Source of the DNA: an uncultured Lachnospiraceae bacterium
Lineage (GTDB): Bacteria; Bacillota_A; Clostridia; Lachnospirales; Lachnospiraceae
Length of the DNA stretch: 47,347 nt
Assembly (NCBI GenBank): GCA_910585355.1
Contig: CAJUDN010000005.1
Span: forward strand, 11,671-59,017
Reading direction: 5' to 3'
This document shows, piece after piece, positions 1 to 7,642 of the stretch. Below the pieces are notes generated by a model. It saw nothing but the letters and a program-made list of their open reading frames with translations. It was not told where the DNA came from and did not search any database. A program made the translations under genes and the position numbers. The stretch's first letter is position 1. Each line of letters opens with the position of its first letter.

Positions 1-180
1 AATGTCGCCAGACATTATATCAGCGCCGATTCGCGTCTGTCCGAAGGGCAGACAAATACCAAAGCGAATCGTGTGCAGCCTGCGGAGCATATCATGCCGG
101 AGGCATGATATAATGTCGCCAGACATTATATCAGCGCCGATTCGCGTCTGTCCGAAGGGCAGACAAGTACCAAGCGGAAT
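1..180 (+). repeat. Tandem copies (1.6) of a nested-palindrome repeat
   Basis: A 111-bp unit (1-111) is followed directly by a partial second copy (112-180) that differs at only a few bases. The unit holds three palindromes: TGATATAATGTC/GACATTATATCA around GCCA; ATATCATGCC/GGCATGATAT; and CGATTCGC/GCGAATCG enclosing a smaller GTCTGTCC/GGGCAGAC hairpin. Related copies lie at 19122-19269 (reverse) and 38388-38447 (partial). The window starts inside the unit, consistent with a contig broken at a repeat. The repeat ends just before the ribosome site of the gene at 199. The small ORF across it is a by-product of the repeat. Confidence 0.85.
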
Positions 181-198
181 GGAAAGGAGTCAGAGTGA

Positions 199-942
199 AT
201 GAGAGTAGCAGCAGTTTATTTTTCTCCCACCGGAAACACAAAAAAAAGTGTGGAGGCCATGGCGGCAGCAATTAATGCAGAATATGAGACTGTAGATTTA
301 ACACCCTCTGCAAACCGGAATGTGGTCCGCCAGTTTGGACCAGAAGATCTGGTTATCATCGGTATGCCGGTGTATGCGGGAAGAATTCCCATGGCGGCGG
401 CGCCAAGGCTGGATGGAATCCGGGGGCGGCAGACACCCTGCATTTTGGCAGCCACATATGGGAACAGGCATTATGATGATGCTCTGGCGGAGATGGAAGA
501 CATTGCAAGGAAACAGGGATTCGTCGTGAAGGGAGCCGCCGCTCTTGTGGGCCGCCATACATACGGCGCCATTCAGATGGAGCGGCCGGACGCGGCCGAT
601 TTGGCGGCCGATGCCGAATTTGCAAAAAAGGCTGCAAACAGTGATGGGCTTACGTGTATAATTCCCGGAAACCGTCCTTATAAGGAAGGGATCCCGGGAG
701 GCAAGTTTAAGCCTTTGACCTCGGATACCTGCGTAGGCTGTGGTATCTGTAAAAGGGGGTGTCCAGTGGGAGCCATTGGCGAGAATTTCCAGGTAAATCC
801 GGAGATTTGCATCTCCTGTTTTCGCTGCATCAGAACATGCCCGGTCCATGCAAAGAACATGGATGTGGATGCATACAATGCTTTTTCAACAGATTTTTCT
901 GCAAAGCTGGCAGCCAGACGGGAAAATGAATATTTTTTATAA
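199..942 (+). CDS. Flavodoxin-ferredoxin fusion protein (EFR1-like)
   Basis: This 247-residue cytoplasmic redox protein joins a flavodoxin-like N-terminal domain to a bacterial ferredoxin domain. The FMN-phosphate loop is visible as SPTGNTKK (residues 9-16), and MPVYAGRIP is a typical flavodoxin strand-loop. The C-terminal third carries two [4Fe-4S] motifs, CVGCGICKRGCP and CISCFRCIRTCP. Such proteins pass electrons between ferredoxin-type and flavin partners; the real partner cannot be told from sequence. The ATG at 199 follows AAGGAG at 183-188. The gene stands alone: a repeat lies upstream and a hairpin terminator (962-1003) downstream. Family assignment is firm, physiological role unknown. 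Confidence 0.85.
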   Translation: MRVAAVYFSPTGNTKKSVEAMAAAINAEYETVDLTPSANRNVVRQFGPEDLVIIGMPVYAGRIPMAAAPRLDGIRGRQTPCILAATYGNRHYDDALAEMEDIARKQGFVVKGAAALVGRHTYGAIQMERPDAADLAADAEFAKKAANSDGLTCIIPGNRPYKEGIPGGKFKPLTSDTCVGCGICKRGCPVGAIGENFQVNPEICISCFRCIRTCPVHAKNMDVDAYNAFSTDFSAKLAARRENEYFL

Positions 943-961
943 ATGCTTTTAAGAGCAGGAG

Positions 962-1003
962 AGCCGGAACAGCTATCATAAAGGATGGCAGTTCCGGCTT
1001 TCT
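962..1003 (+). terminator. Rho-independent terminator after the flavodoxin-ferredoxin gene
   Basis: The arms AGCCGGAAC (962-970) and GTTCCGGCT (991-999) form a perfect 9-bp stem, followed by TTTCT. It separates the flavodoxin-ferredoxin gene from the metN promoter. Confidence 0.75.
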
Positions 1004-1068
1004 GCTTGAGGATAAAATACTATTTATATTTATCAGAAATTAGAGATAACAATATAGAAAAAAACAAT

Positions 1069-1097
1069 TTTACATCTAAAACTATCCTTACTATAAT
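1069..1097 (+). promoter_or_regulatory. Sigma-A-type promoter of the first metNIQ operon
   Basis: TTTACA at 1069-1074 and TATAAT at 1092-1097 are separated by 17 bp. Transcription would start near 1104, leaving an A-rich leader of about 65 nt with no visible S-box or T-box. Confidence 0.75.
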
Positions 1098-1168
1098 TGA
1101 CATGTGCATAAAGAAACTGAAAACAGAAAAAAAACGACATAACAGATACTCTATTTAGGAATGATACA

Positions 1169-2128
1169 ATGATAGAAATTAAGAATCTGCAAAAGTCCTT
1201 TGGCAGCAATGAAGTTTTAAAGGATATTAATATAACGATTCAGGATGGAGAAATTTATGGGCTGATTGGCGTCAGCGGCGCGGGAAAATCAACCTTATTA
1301 AGGTGTATAAACGGTCTGGAATCCTATGATGGTGGCAGTCTGAGAATTGACAGAACGGAAGTCAGTCAATTAAACCATCAGGAATTGAGAAAGCTGCGAA
1401 GCAAAATAGGAATGATTTTCCAGCAGTTTCTTTTAATGGAGCGCATGACGGTATACCATAATATTGCGTTTCCACTGAAATGCTGGGGGAAAAGCAGGGA
1501 AGAAATTGACGCGCGGGTAAACGAGCTGCTTTCCCTTGTGGAGCTGGAAGAGAAAAGGGATGCGAAACCAAGGGAACTGAGCGGCGGGCAAAAACAGCGC
1601 GTGGCAATTGCGAGAGCGCTGGCCATGAATCCCCGGATTTTACTTTGCGATGAAGCCACATCAGCGCTGGATCCCAATATTACAACCTCAATCCTTCAAC
1701 TGTTAAAGAGGATCAACCAGGAATTAGGACTGACAATTATCGTGGTTACTCATCAGATGGATGTTGTTAAGCAGGTGTGCCAACGGGTATCCGTCCTGAG
1801 CCATGGAATTCTAACTTATACAGGTGAAGTAAAAGACGCCTTTTTGAAGCATTCTGAGGTGCTGACGGACTTGCTGAGCGAGAGCCTGGATTTGGCGCTG
1901 CCTGAGAGTGGAACCAATATTGAAATTATATTCGAGCTGGACAGGGATTCTTCACTGCTGTCGGATTTGTCCCAAACGACCGGTATTTCATATGAAGTTG
2001 TCTGGAACAGAATGGACAAATACAGTTCCGGAATATATGGCTCCTACACGATCAACATTGCAGAGAATGATTTCCAGAGGATGAAAGCATATCTGGACGG
2101 CGCAAAAGTGGAATGGAGAATTTTGTAA
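1169..2128 (+). CDS. metN: Methionine-type ABC transporter ATP-binding protein (MetN)
   Basis: ATPase of a MetNIQ-family importer for methionine or related compounds. The 319 residues show Walker A (GVSGAGKST), the signature LSGGQKQRVAIARAL, Walker B (ILLCDEATSALD) and the H-loop (VVTHQMD). The last 75 or so residues form a NIL domain, the regulatory part of MetN that binds substrate and inhibits transport when the cell is replete. The ATG at 1169 follows AGGA at 1157-1160. metI starts one base after the stop, so the two are translationally coupled. A second complete MetNIQ set lies at 33.5-36.2 kb. Substrate specificity of this copy is inferred from the family only. Confidence 0.92.
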   Translation: MIEIKNLQKSFGSNEVLKDINITIQDGEIYGLIGVSGAGKSTLLRCINGLESYDGGSLRIDRTEVSQLNHQELRKLRSKIGMIFQQFLLMERMTVYHNIAFPLKCWGKSREEIDARVNELLSLVELEEKRDAKPRELSGGQKQRVAIARALAMNPRILLCDEATSALDPNITTSILQLLKRINQELGLTIIVVTHQMDVVKQVCQRVSVLSHGILTYTGEVKDAFLKHSEVLTDLLSESLDLALPESGTNIEIIFELDRDSSLLSDLSQTTGISYEVVWNRMDKYSSGIYGSYTINIAENDFQRMKAYLDGAKVEWRIL

Positions 2129-2129
2129 A

Positions 2130-2792
2130 ATGTTTTATAAAGATGTTCCAACTTTAATAAAAAGAATTGTAATACCTGGTTTCTGGACTACCATATATAT
2201 GCTTATTATAGCGACGATTACCTGCACCATATGTGGCTTTGCTCTTGCCATAGTGCTGGTTATTACCGATAAAAAGGGTTTAAAGCCCAATCGGCTTATT
2301 TATGAGACATTAAGTGTTCTGATTAATGTTGTGCGTTCTACTCCATTCGTAATATTAATTATTTCTATTATTCCCCTCACAAGACTTGTGGTCGGGAAGG
2401 CCATAGGGCCCAATGCCGCAATCTTTGCAATTACAGTGGCAGGTTCCCCCCTGGTGGCCCGGCTTATGGAGACCAGTTTGAAAGAGGTCAACCCCGGTCT
2501 GATCGAGGCTGCAAAATCTTTTGGGGCTTCCGACTGGCAGATTATTTTCCACGTTTTAATTCATGAGGCAGTACCATCCATTGTTTCAAATCTGACTCTG
2601 GCAATTGTGTCGATTTTGGGTTACACCGCAATGGCAGGAATTGTAGGCGCCGGCGGTCTCGGGGCTGTGGCGCTTACGTACGGTTATCAGAATTTTGATG
2701 ATGCAGTCATGTACAGTACGGTTCTGATATTGATAATTTTTGTACAGATTATTCAGCACACAGGATTGGTAATATACAGAAAGTTAAAATAG
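2130..2792 (+). CDS. metI: Methionine-type ABC transporter permease (MetI)
   Basis: The 220-residue integral membrane subunit of the importer. Several hydrophobic helices are evident (for example residues 14-40 and 60-84). The EAA loop that contacts the ATPase reads EAAKSFGASDWQIIFHVLIHEA, and AMAGIVGAGGLGAVALTYGY follows, both highly typical of MetI. The length matches the family (about 217-220). The gene begins one base after metN, and the lipoprotein gene follows after a 39-bp gap with its own strong ribosome site. It forms a homodimer with two MetN subunits in the membrane, as known for the family. Confidence 0.92.
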   Translation: MFYKDVPTLIKRIVIPGFWTTIYMLIIATITCTICGFALAIVLVITDKKGLKPNRLIYETLSVLINVVRSTPFVILIISIIPLTRLVVGKAIGPNAAIFAITVAGSPLVARLMETSLKEVNPGLIEAAKSFGASDWQIIFHVLIHEAVPSIVSNLTLAIVSILGYTAMAGIVGAGGLGAVALTYGYQNFDDAVMYSTVLILIIFVQIIQHTGLVIYRKLK

Positions 2793-2831
2793 CACCAAGC
2801 TGTTTACTTAATAAAAAAAGGAGACCAAAAG

Positions 2832-3782
2832 ATGAGAAGAAAATGTATTATGCTGGTTGCTGCTGTTGCGATCGGGGCATCGGCCTTATGCGCCTGTCAG
2901 AAAAGCACAGCCGACACAGCCACACAAGCGGCAGTGACGGAAGCAGCCACAACGCAAGCGACCACAACGCAAGCGGAAAAAGAGGCAGAAACCACACAGG
3001 CGGCCACCCAAACGGAAGAAAAGACAATAATTACCGTAGGATGCCTGGCTCGTGAAGAGCCGGATATCCTTTTTGTGGCGGAACAGATGAAAGATTCTCC
3101 GTATGAAATTAAACCGCAGGTTTTCAGCGATGTCATTACCACCAATATGGCAACAGAAGAGGGGGAAATAGATGCCAATTTTACCCAGAACAAGAAATAT
3201 CTGCAACAGTTCAACGAAGGAAACGGTACGCATCTGACAGCGCCAGGCGAGCCGATTTCTACCTTCCCGGAAGGGTTGTATTCCAGAAAATATGAATCTC
3301 TTGAGGAACTGCCTGACGGCGCCATCATCGCGATTTCCAATGATACTGTGAACCGTGCAAGAGAACTGGATATTCTGGAATCCTGCGGCCTGATTACGGT
3401 TGATCATTCGGCAGAATATCCGACTCTTCTGGATGTTACGGAGAACTCTAAAAATATCGAAATTCTTGAGATGGAATCGAGAAGCAAATGGGGGGCGTTT
3501 GATGATGTAGACTGCATTGTTGTCACAGCAGTTACTATTTACCTCTCTGACGATCCGGAGAAACCGGCCCATCTTCTTGCCATTGAAGGAATGGACGTGA
3601 CGATGACTGTTGCGGGAACATGTCTGGTAGTTGCAGAGGAAAATGCGGATGCAGAATGGCTTAAGATGATGGATGAGATCATGCATACCGATGCATATGC
3701 AGCGCACCTTGCAGAGACTTATAAAGGAGCTAAAGTTCCCATGTTTGAATCAGATTCATTTCATGTTAACTATTTTGAATAA
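2832..3782 (+). CDS. metQ: MetQ/NlpA-family substrate-binding lipoprotein
   Basis: Extracellular binding protein of the importer, 316 residues, anchored as a lipoprotein: signal peptide with lipobox ALCAC at residues 18-22. A low-complexity Thr/Ala/Gln/Glu linker of about 45 residues (roughly 26-70, repeats of TTQAT/ATQ type) follows before the NlpA fold starts at TITVGCLAREEPD-like sequence. The linker makes the protein longer than the usual 265-275 residues and probably spans the cell wall. Compared with the second MetQ here (35394-36218) the body is clearly divergent, so the two systems may prefer different ligands. The start follows AAAGGAGACC. The downstream OsmC-like gene is only 62 bp away and probably cotranscribed. 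Confidence 0.88.
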   Translation: MRRKCIMLVAAVAIGASALCACQKSTADTATQAAVTEAATTQATTTQAEKEAETTQAATQTEEKTIITVGCLAREEPDILFVAEQMKDSPYEIKPQVFSDVITTNMATEEGEIDANFTQNKKYLQQFNEGNGTHLTAPGEPISTFPEGLYSRKYESLEELPDGAIIAISNDTVNRARELDILESCGLITVDHSAEYPTLLDVTENSKNIEILEMESRSKWGAFDDVDCIVVTAVTIYLSDDPEKPAHLLAIEGMDVTMTVAGTCLVVAEENADAEWLKMMDEIMHTDAYAAHLAETYKGAKVPMFESDSFHVNYFE

Positions 3783-3844
3783 AATCGTAACTGTTTAGTG
3801 CCCTCGCAGTTACGGGGAAAAATCTTTATATGAAGGAGGAGAAA

Positions 3845-4282
3845 ATGAAACATCGTACAGAAGCAAGTTTTCCAGGCGGATACAGAACAAATATCAAGGT
3901 GGAGAGTCCGGGAAGTGGAAAAATATTGGAATTTCATACAGATTATTCCAAGGAATATGGCGGCGACGGCAGCGCGCCTACTCCCTGGGATACATTTCTG
4001 GCATCTATGACGGCATGCCAGGGAATTCATGTGCGGAATTTTTGTGCAGAACATAATATTCCCACAGAGGATTTACGCGTTCAGATGGACGTTGTTCTGG
4101 CAGAGGACAACCGCGAGGTAAAGGAATTCATTACGAATATCGTTTTCCCCAAGGGAGTTTCAAAGGACTTGCAAGAGGCGGCAATTTATGAAGCAAGGCA
4201 CTGCAAGGTAGTGCAGCATCTTCTGGATTTTGAGCCGATTGTTACATATACTGTGGAAACGGCAGAGGGAACAGATAAATAG
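3845..4282 (+). CDS. OsmC/Ohr-family protein
   Basis: A 145-residue cytoplasmic protein with the two reactive cysteines of the OsmC/Ohr family, in TACQG (Cys58) and ARHCKV (Cys120). Family members reduce organic hydroperoxides or handle reactive sulfur species through this thiol pair. The ATG at 3845 is preferred because AGGAGG lies 6-7 bp upstream; the ATG at 3830 has no ribosome site. The gene directly follows metQ and ends at a bidirectional terminator (4294-4347). Its place in a methionine/sulfur-compound uptake operon suggests a sulfur or thiol role, but that is inference. Substrate unknown. Confidence 0.85.
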   Translation: MKHRTEASFPGGYRTNIKVESPGSGKILEFHTDYSKEYGGDGSAPTPWDTFLASMTACQGIHVRNFCAEHNIPTEDLRVQMDVVLAEDNREVKEFITNIVFPKGVSKDLQEAAIYEARHCKVVQHLLDFEPIVTYTVETAEGTDK

Positions 4283-4293
4283 AAGGAATAAAA

Positions 4294-4347
4294 AAGGGAT
4301 ATCATCGGCGGTGGCAGAAACCTCTGCTTTAGCCAATGATATCCCTT
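4294..4347. terminator. Bidirectional terminator between convergent genes
   Basis: AAGGGATATCAT (4294-4305) pairs perfectly with ATGATATCCCTT (4336-4347). A-rich sequence precedes and T-rich sequence follows, so it can end both the OsmC transcript and the convergent amidohydrolase transcript. Confidence 0.8.
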
Positions 4348-4372
4348 ATTCTACGTCATTTTAAGATCAGGT

Positions 4373-5737
4373 CTATTCCTTCAGGAAATCCAGAACAACC
4401 GTTCCGTCTTCCTTGCGGACAACGGCTTCTTTTGTCATGTTTAAGTCTTCCAGAGCCTTTATATATTCTTCTTTGGAAGCAAAACGCGGTTTGGACTCAG
4501 CAAGGACCTTTTTTGCCAGGGCGGCATTGTCCGAAAGAAGTCTGTCGGCCATGAGAAGGAGGCATTTAGCCGGAGCGATGCAGGCTCTTTCCGGATCTGC
4601 AATGTAGTAGTCCATGCCATGTCCGGTTCCGACTGCTCCGGCGCCATAGGGATGAACTGCCGGCATGATGGAGGAGACATCTCCCATGTCGGTGCTCCCG
4701 GTATCCCAGTGATCTGTTTCCACAACGCATCCCGGGCCGCCGACGGCTTCCATGGCTTCTTTCGCAAGCTGGTTGAGGTTTTTATCGTTGTTTAACGGGA
4801 AATAGCCGGGACGGTCTTCAATGAGCACTCCGGCGCCCATGGCGGCAGCGGAACCGGCCATGGCCTGGTTGATTTTTTTATTGTATTCCGTGATGGCTTC
4901 ATAGGAAGCGCCGCGCACATAGGTCTCCACCTTTGTCTTTTCCGGAATGGCGTTTACGGCAACGCCCCCTTCGGTGATGATGGGATGGAACCGGATATGT
5001 TCATTATCTAAGAATGTTTCACGGAGCGCGTTGGCGGCGTTCATGGCGTTAGTGGCGGCATAAAGCGCATTGACTCCTTTTTCCGGAGAGCCGCCGGCAT
5101 GGGAAGCTACACCCTCAAAGGTGAGATTTTTAACCACACAGCCGTTGCAGCCGGGATTTATGGTCAGGTACTTTCCTTCTTCCATGTTTCCCGCATGAAT
5201 CATCATTGCCATATCCACACCGTCAAAATAGCCGCGGTAGATGAATTCCACCTTGCCGCCGTAGAAGTGAATGGTACCGTTCTTCCTTAAGCCTTCGCGG
5301 TAGCCAAGCTGAATCAATTCCTCAGCCGGAACTGCCATTAAACGGATGGAACCGCACATGCCATCCAGAGCGCCCGGCTGTTTTAGGGCAGCGGCAATAC
5401 CTGCAAGGGTTGCACATTGGGCGTTATGTCCGCAGGCATGAACTGCTTTTGTCTCTGGATCTGCATCGGGATGGTTTCCGCAGATTAAGGAATCCAGTTC
5501 ACCGAGGATTGCCACTTTGGGACCAGGCTTTCCGGTATCCAGATCGGTATAGAAACCAGGGATATCTCCGGCCTTTGTGAGGGAGTAGCCCAAATCTTCA
5601 AAAATCTTTTCCATGTAGGCATTGGTGGCCCATTCATGGTATCCTGTTTCGGGTTTGGCCCAAATATCACGTTCCGTTTTTAAAATCAGGTCACGGCAGC
5701 TGTCCACGAGAGATTTCAATTGTTCCGTTCTGTCCAT
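4373..5737 (-). CDS. M20-family amidohydrolase (AbgB/aminoacylase-like)
   Basis: A 454-residue cytoplasmic metallo-amidohydrolase. Metal and catalytic residues are visible in GELDSL (about 79-84), HACGHN (100-105) and PAEE (137-140); a dimerisation-lid domain follows, with ASHAGGSPEKGVNALYA. Closest in type to AbgB (p-aminobenzoyl-glutamate hydrolase) and N-acyl-amino-acid deacylases, which remove an acyl or aryl group from an amino acid. The ATG at 5737 follows CAGGAGGAATAAAA, an ideal site. It faces the metNIQ-osmC operon and has its own promoter (5771-5799, minus). A plausible role is releasing an amino acid from an imported conjugate, but no substrate can be assigned. Confidence 0.85.
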   Translation of the reverse strand: MDRTEQLKSLVDSCRDLILKTERDIWAKPETGYHEWATNAYMEKIFEDLGYSLTKAGDIPGFYTDLDTGKPGPKVAILGELDSLICGNHPDADPETKAVHACGHNAQCATLAGIAAALKQPGALDGMCGSIRLMAVPAEELIQLGYREGLRKNGTIHFYGGKVEFIYRGYFDGVDMAMMIHAGNMEEGKYLTINPGCNGCVVKNLTFEGVASHAGGSPEKGVNALYAATNAMNAANALRETFLDNEHIRFHPIITEGGVAVNAIPEKTKVETYVRGASYEAITEYNKKINQAMAGSAAAMGAGVLIEDRPGYFPLNNDKNLNQLAKEAMEAVGGPGCVVETDHWDTGSTDMGDVSSIMPAVHPYGAGAVGTGHGMDYYIADPERACIAPAKCLLLMADRLLSDNAALAKKVLAESKPRFASKEEYIKALEDLNMTKEAVVRKEDGTVVLDFLKE

Positions 5738-5770
5738 TTTTATTCCTCCTGTATGTTTTTTCTAATAAAC

Positions 5771-5799
5771 AGTATACATGTTTACGGATGTTTTGTCCA
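5771..5799 (-). promoter_or_regulatory. Promoter of the M20 amidohydrolase gene
   Basis: Read on the minus strand, TGGACA (5794-5799) and TATACT (5771-5776) are 17 bp apart and end about 34 bp before the ATG at 5737. Confidence 0.6.
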
Positions 5800-5814
5800 T
5801 TTTATTTAATTATA

Positions 5815-5844
5815 TTGACAATTCTTTCTCAAGAATGATATAAT
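5815..5844 (+). promoter_or_regulatory. Strong promoter for tRNA-Leu and probably the mntP leader
   Basis: TTGACA (5815-5820), an 18-bp spacer and TATAAT (5839-5844). Transcription would start near 5851, 16 bp before the tRNA. No separate promoter is visible between the tRNA and the manganese riboswitch, so one primary transcript may carry both. Confidence 0.8.
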
Positions 5845-5866
5845 CATCAGTGCGTATTTGGCGCAT

Positions 5867-5946
5867 GCGGATGTGGCGGAATTGGCAGACGCACCAGCCT
5901 TAGGAGCTGGCGGGCAACCGTGGGGGTTCAAGTCCCTTCATCCGCA
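5867..5946 (+). tRNA. tRNA-Leu (anticodon UAG)
   Basis: The acceptor arm GCGGATG pairs with CATCCGC (5939-5945) and A5946 is the discriminator. The D arm contains GCGGAATTGGCAGACGC, typical of tRNA-Leu. The anticodon stem CCAGC/GCTGG holds loop CTTAGGA with anticodon TAG. A short class II variable arm and a T arm with GTTCAAGTC follow. CCA is not encoded. The body is 80 nt. Confidence 0.93.
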
Positions 5947-5964
5947 TGATGTTTGTTTATCAGT

Positions 5965-6074
5965 ATAAGGGAGTAGTCAGCGCGGTTTGGCGCAGCGTGG
6001 TCAACATACTGGAGTTATCCTGGCTTCGCTTGAAATGATGAGACTTATCTGTCCTGGAGCAGATGAGTCTTTTT
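5965..6074 (+). promoter_or_regulatory. yybP-ykoY manganese riboswitch with terminator
   Basis: The aptamer shows the family's landmarks: ATAAGGGAGTAG, then GGTCAACATAC and CCTGGC, closing at ATGAGACTTAT. P1 is ATAAG (5965-5969) paired with CTTAT (6044-6048). The same CTTAT lies in the 5' arm of a terminator, AGACTTATCTG (6041-6051), which pairs with CAGATGAGTCT (6060-6070) and is followed by TTTT. P1 and the terminator are therefore mutually exclusive, giving an ON switch: bound Mn2+ stabilises P1 and lets mntP be transcribed. This family is known to sense Mn2+ ahead of manganese exporters. Confidence 0.9.
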
Positions 6075-6110
6075 GTCTTATCTGTATTTTAATCAGGAGG
6101 AAATATTCAC

Positions 6111-6677
6111 ATGAGTCTGGTGGAACTTTTTATTATCGCGGTGGGATTATCCATGGATGCGTTTGCGGTTTCGGTCTGTAAGGGTTTATCAGTGCAGAAA
6201 ATGAAAGCGAGTCATGCGCTCACCTGCGGTATTTATTTTGGGGGGTTTCAGGCTCTGATGCCTTTTATCGGATATCTCATGGGAAGCCAGTTTGAGACGA
6301 TGATTACAAAGATAGATCACTGGGTGGCGTTTATTCTTCTGGGCGTCATTGGAATCAACATGATAAAGGAATCCCGGGAGAAGGAAGAGGAATCCCTTGA
6401 CTGTTCCTTTGGAGTAAAAGCCATGCTGCCATTGGCCATAGCTACCAGCATTGATGCCCTGGCAGTGGGAGTGACCTTTGCATTTCTTAAGGTGGATATC
6501 TATTGGGCTGTGGCTTTTATCGGCGCGGTGACCTTTGTGCTGTCGGCTGTGGGAGTTAAGGCCGGAAATGTGTTTGGAATGCGTTATAAAGCGAAAGCGG
6601 AGTTTGCAGGGGGCACGATTTTAGTGCTCATGGGAACCAAAATTCTTTTAGAACATTTGGGCCTCATAAGCTTTTAA
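6111..6677 (+). CDS. mntP: Manganese efflux pump MntP
   Basis: A 188-residue, six-helix membrane exporter that removes excess Mn2+ from the cytoplasm. The two duplicated halves each carry the conserved acidic motif in a membrane helix: SMDAFAVSVCKG (Asp16) and SIDALAVGVTFA (Asp115). The length is exactly that of the family. The ATG at 6111 has AGGAGG about 10 bp upstream. It sits directly behind a manganese riboswitch, which independently supports the assignment. The gene for purine nucleoside phosphorylase follows 67 bp downstream. Confidence 0.95.
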   Translation: MSLVELFIIAVGLSMDAFAVSVCKGLSVQKMKASHALTCGIYFGGFQALMPFIGYLMGSQFETMITKIDHWVAFILLGVIGINMIKESREKEEESLDCSFGVKAMLPLAIATSIDALAVGVTFAFLKVDIYWAVAFIGAVTFVLSAVGVKAGNVFGMRYKAKAEFAGGTILVLMGTKILLEHLGLISF

Positions 6678-6744
6678 AGGGCGAAAAGGACTTGCGGCGT
6701 TTCTCTGAATTCGATATAATTTCCATATAAAAGGAGGGCGAAAG

Positions 6745-7581
6745 ATGAACAGCGAACTTCAAAAAATATATGAAAGCGTAAAGAAAAAGGTTACCTTTAA
6801 GCCGGAGGCAGCCTTGATTCTGGGCTCTGGCCTTGGCAATTTTGCAGAAACGATTAGGGTCGTGGAGACGCTGGAGTATAAGGATATTGAGGGCTTTCCT
6901 GTGTCCACAGTTCCAGGACATAAAGGAAGATTTATTTTCGGATACATGGAGGATGTGCCCATGGTTATCATGCAGGGACGAGTCCATTACTATGAGGGCT
7001 ATTCCATGAAGGAAGTAACGCTTCCCATCCGGCTCATGAAACTTATGGGAGCAAGGCTTCTGTTTCTGACCAATGCCTCCGGCGGTGTCAATACCGGGTA
7101 CAAAGCCGGGGATTTCATGCTGATATCTGACCATATCAGCAGTTTTATCCCGTCGCCGCTTATTGGAACCAATGAAGAGGAGCTTGGACCGCGGTTCCCG
7201 GATATGAGTGACGTGTATAAAAAAGAAATCCGATCTATCATACGGCGTGTGGCAGAGGAAGAAAAAATTCCCCTTCAGGAAGGCGTGTATATCCAGTTCA
7301 CGGGACCTGCCTATGAAAGCCCGGCGGAAATCCGTATGGCGAGGACTCTGGGAGCGGATGCCGTGGGCATGAGTACGGTCTGCGAGGCTGTCGTTGCAAA
7401 CCACATGGGCATGGATATCTGCGGAATTTCCTGCATCACCAACATGGCCAGTGGAATTCTTTTGCAGCCTTTGAGCCACAAAGAGGTCCAGGAGACGGCG
7501 GACCGGGTAGCGCCGCTATTTGAGCGGCTGGTGAAGAAGTCTCTGACGGCCATTTATCATGAATACCTTTTCAGAAAGTAA
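6745..7581 (+). CDS. punA: Purine nucleoside phosphorylase (inosine/guanosine type)
   Basis: A 278-residue trimeric-type PNP that splits inosine and guanosine with phosphate into base and ribose-1-phosphate in purine salvage. Visible motifs are LILGSGLGNF (phosphate loop near residue 26), VPGHKGRF, MQGRVHYYEGY, LTNASGGVN, FTGPAYESPAEIRM and the base-binding stretch GADAVGMSTVCEAVVANHMG. Length and motif order match the family. The start has an excellent site, AAGGAGGGCGAAAG-ATG. It is followed by an inverted repeat shared with the end of the convergent ABC ATPase gene. Confidence 0.93.
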   Translation: MNSELQKIYESVKKKVTFKPEAALILGSGLGNFAETIRVVETLEYKDIEGFPVSTVPGHKGRFIFGYMEDVPMVIMQGRVHYYEGYSMKEVTLPIRLMKLMGARLLFLTNASGGVNTGYKAGDFMLISDHISSFIPSPLIGTNEEELGPRFPDMSDVYKKEIRSIIRRVAEEEKIPLQEGVYIQFTGPAYESPAEIRMARTLGADAVGMSTVCEAVVANHMGMDICGISCITNMASGILLQPLSHKEVQETADRVAPLFERLVKKSLTAIYHEYLFRK

Positions 7582-7588
7582 GTATGGA

Positions 7589-7642
7589 ATGTATATCTCC
7601 TTGATTACAGACGAATTAAACTGGCGTCAAGGAGAGATACAT
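7589..7642. terminator. Hairpin between convergent PNP and ABC ATPase genes
   Basis: ATGTATATCTCCTTGA (7589-7604) pairs with TCAAGGAGAGATACAT (7627-7642) at 15 of 16 positions. The 3' end of the ATPase coding region forms one arm. There is no good U-tract on either strand, so the terminator role is inferred from position. Confidence 0.45.

Noticed and set aside
1..180. CRISPR array
   Set aside because: Only 1.6 copies, no spacer of constant length, and the unit is a nested palindrome; no cas genes in the window.
2..202. 66-residue ORF with repeated MSPDIISAPIRVCPKGRQ peptide
   Set aside because: It is the translation of the tandem DNA repeat; it has no ribosome site and the DNA structure explains the peptide repeat.
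298..849. 183-residue minus-strand ORF inside the flavodoxin-ferredoxin gene
   Set aside because: Antisense shadow of a gene with clear cofactor motifs; no family features.
1098..1168. S-box or T-box ahead of the first metNIQ operon
   Set aside because: The leader is only about 65 nt, A-rich and without the conserved motifs or a terminator.
2886..3707. 273-residue minus-strand ORF opposite metQ
   Set aside because: It arises from the composition of metQ on the other strand; it shows no motif or ribosome site.
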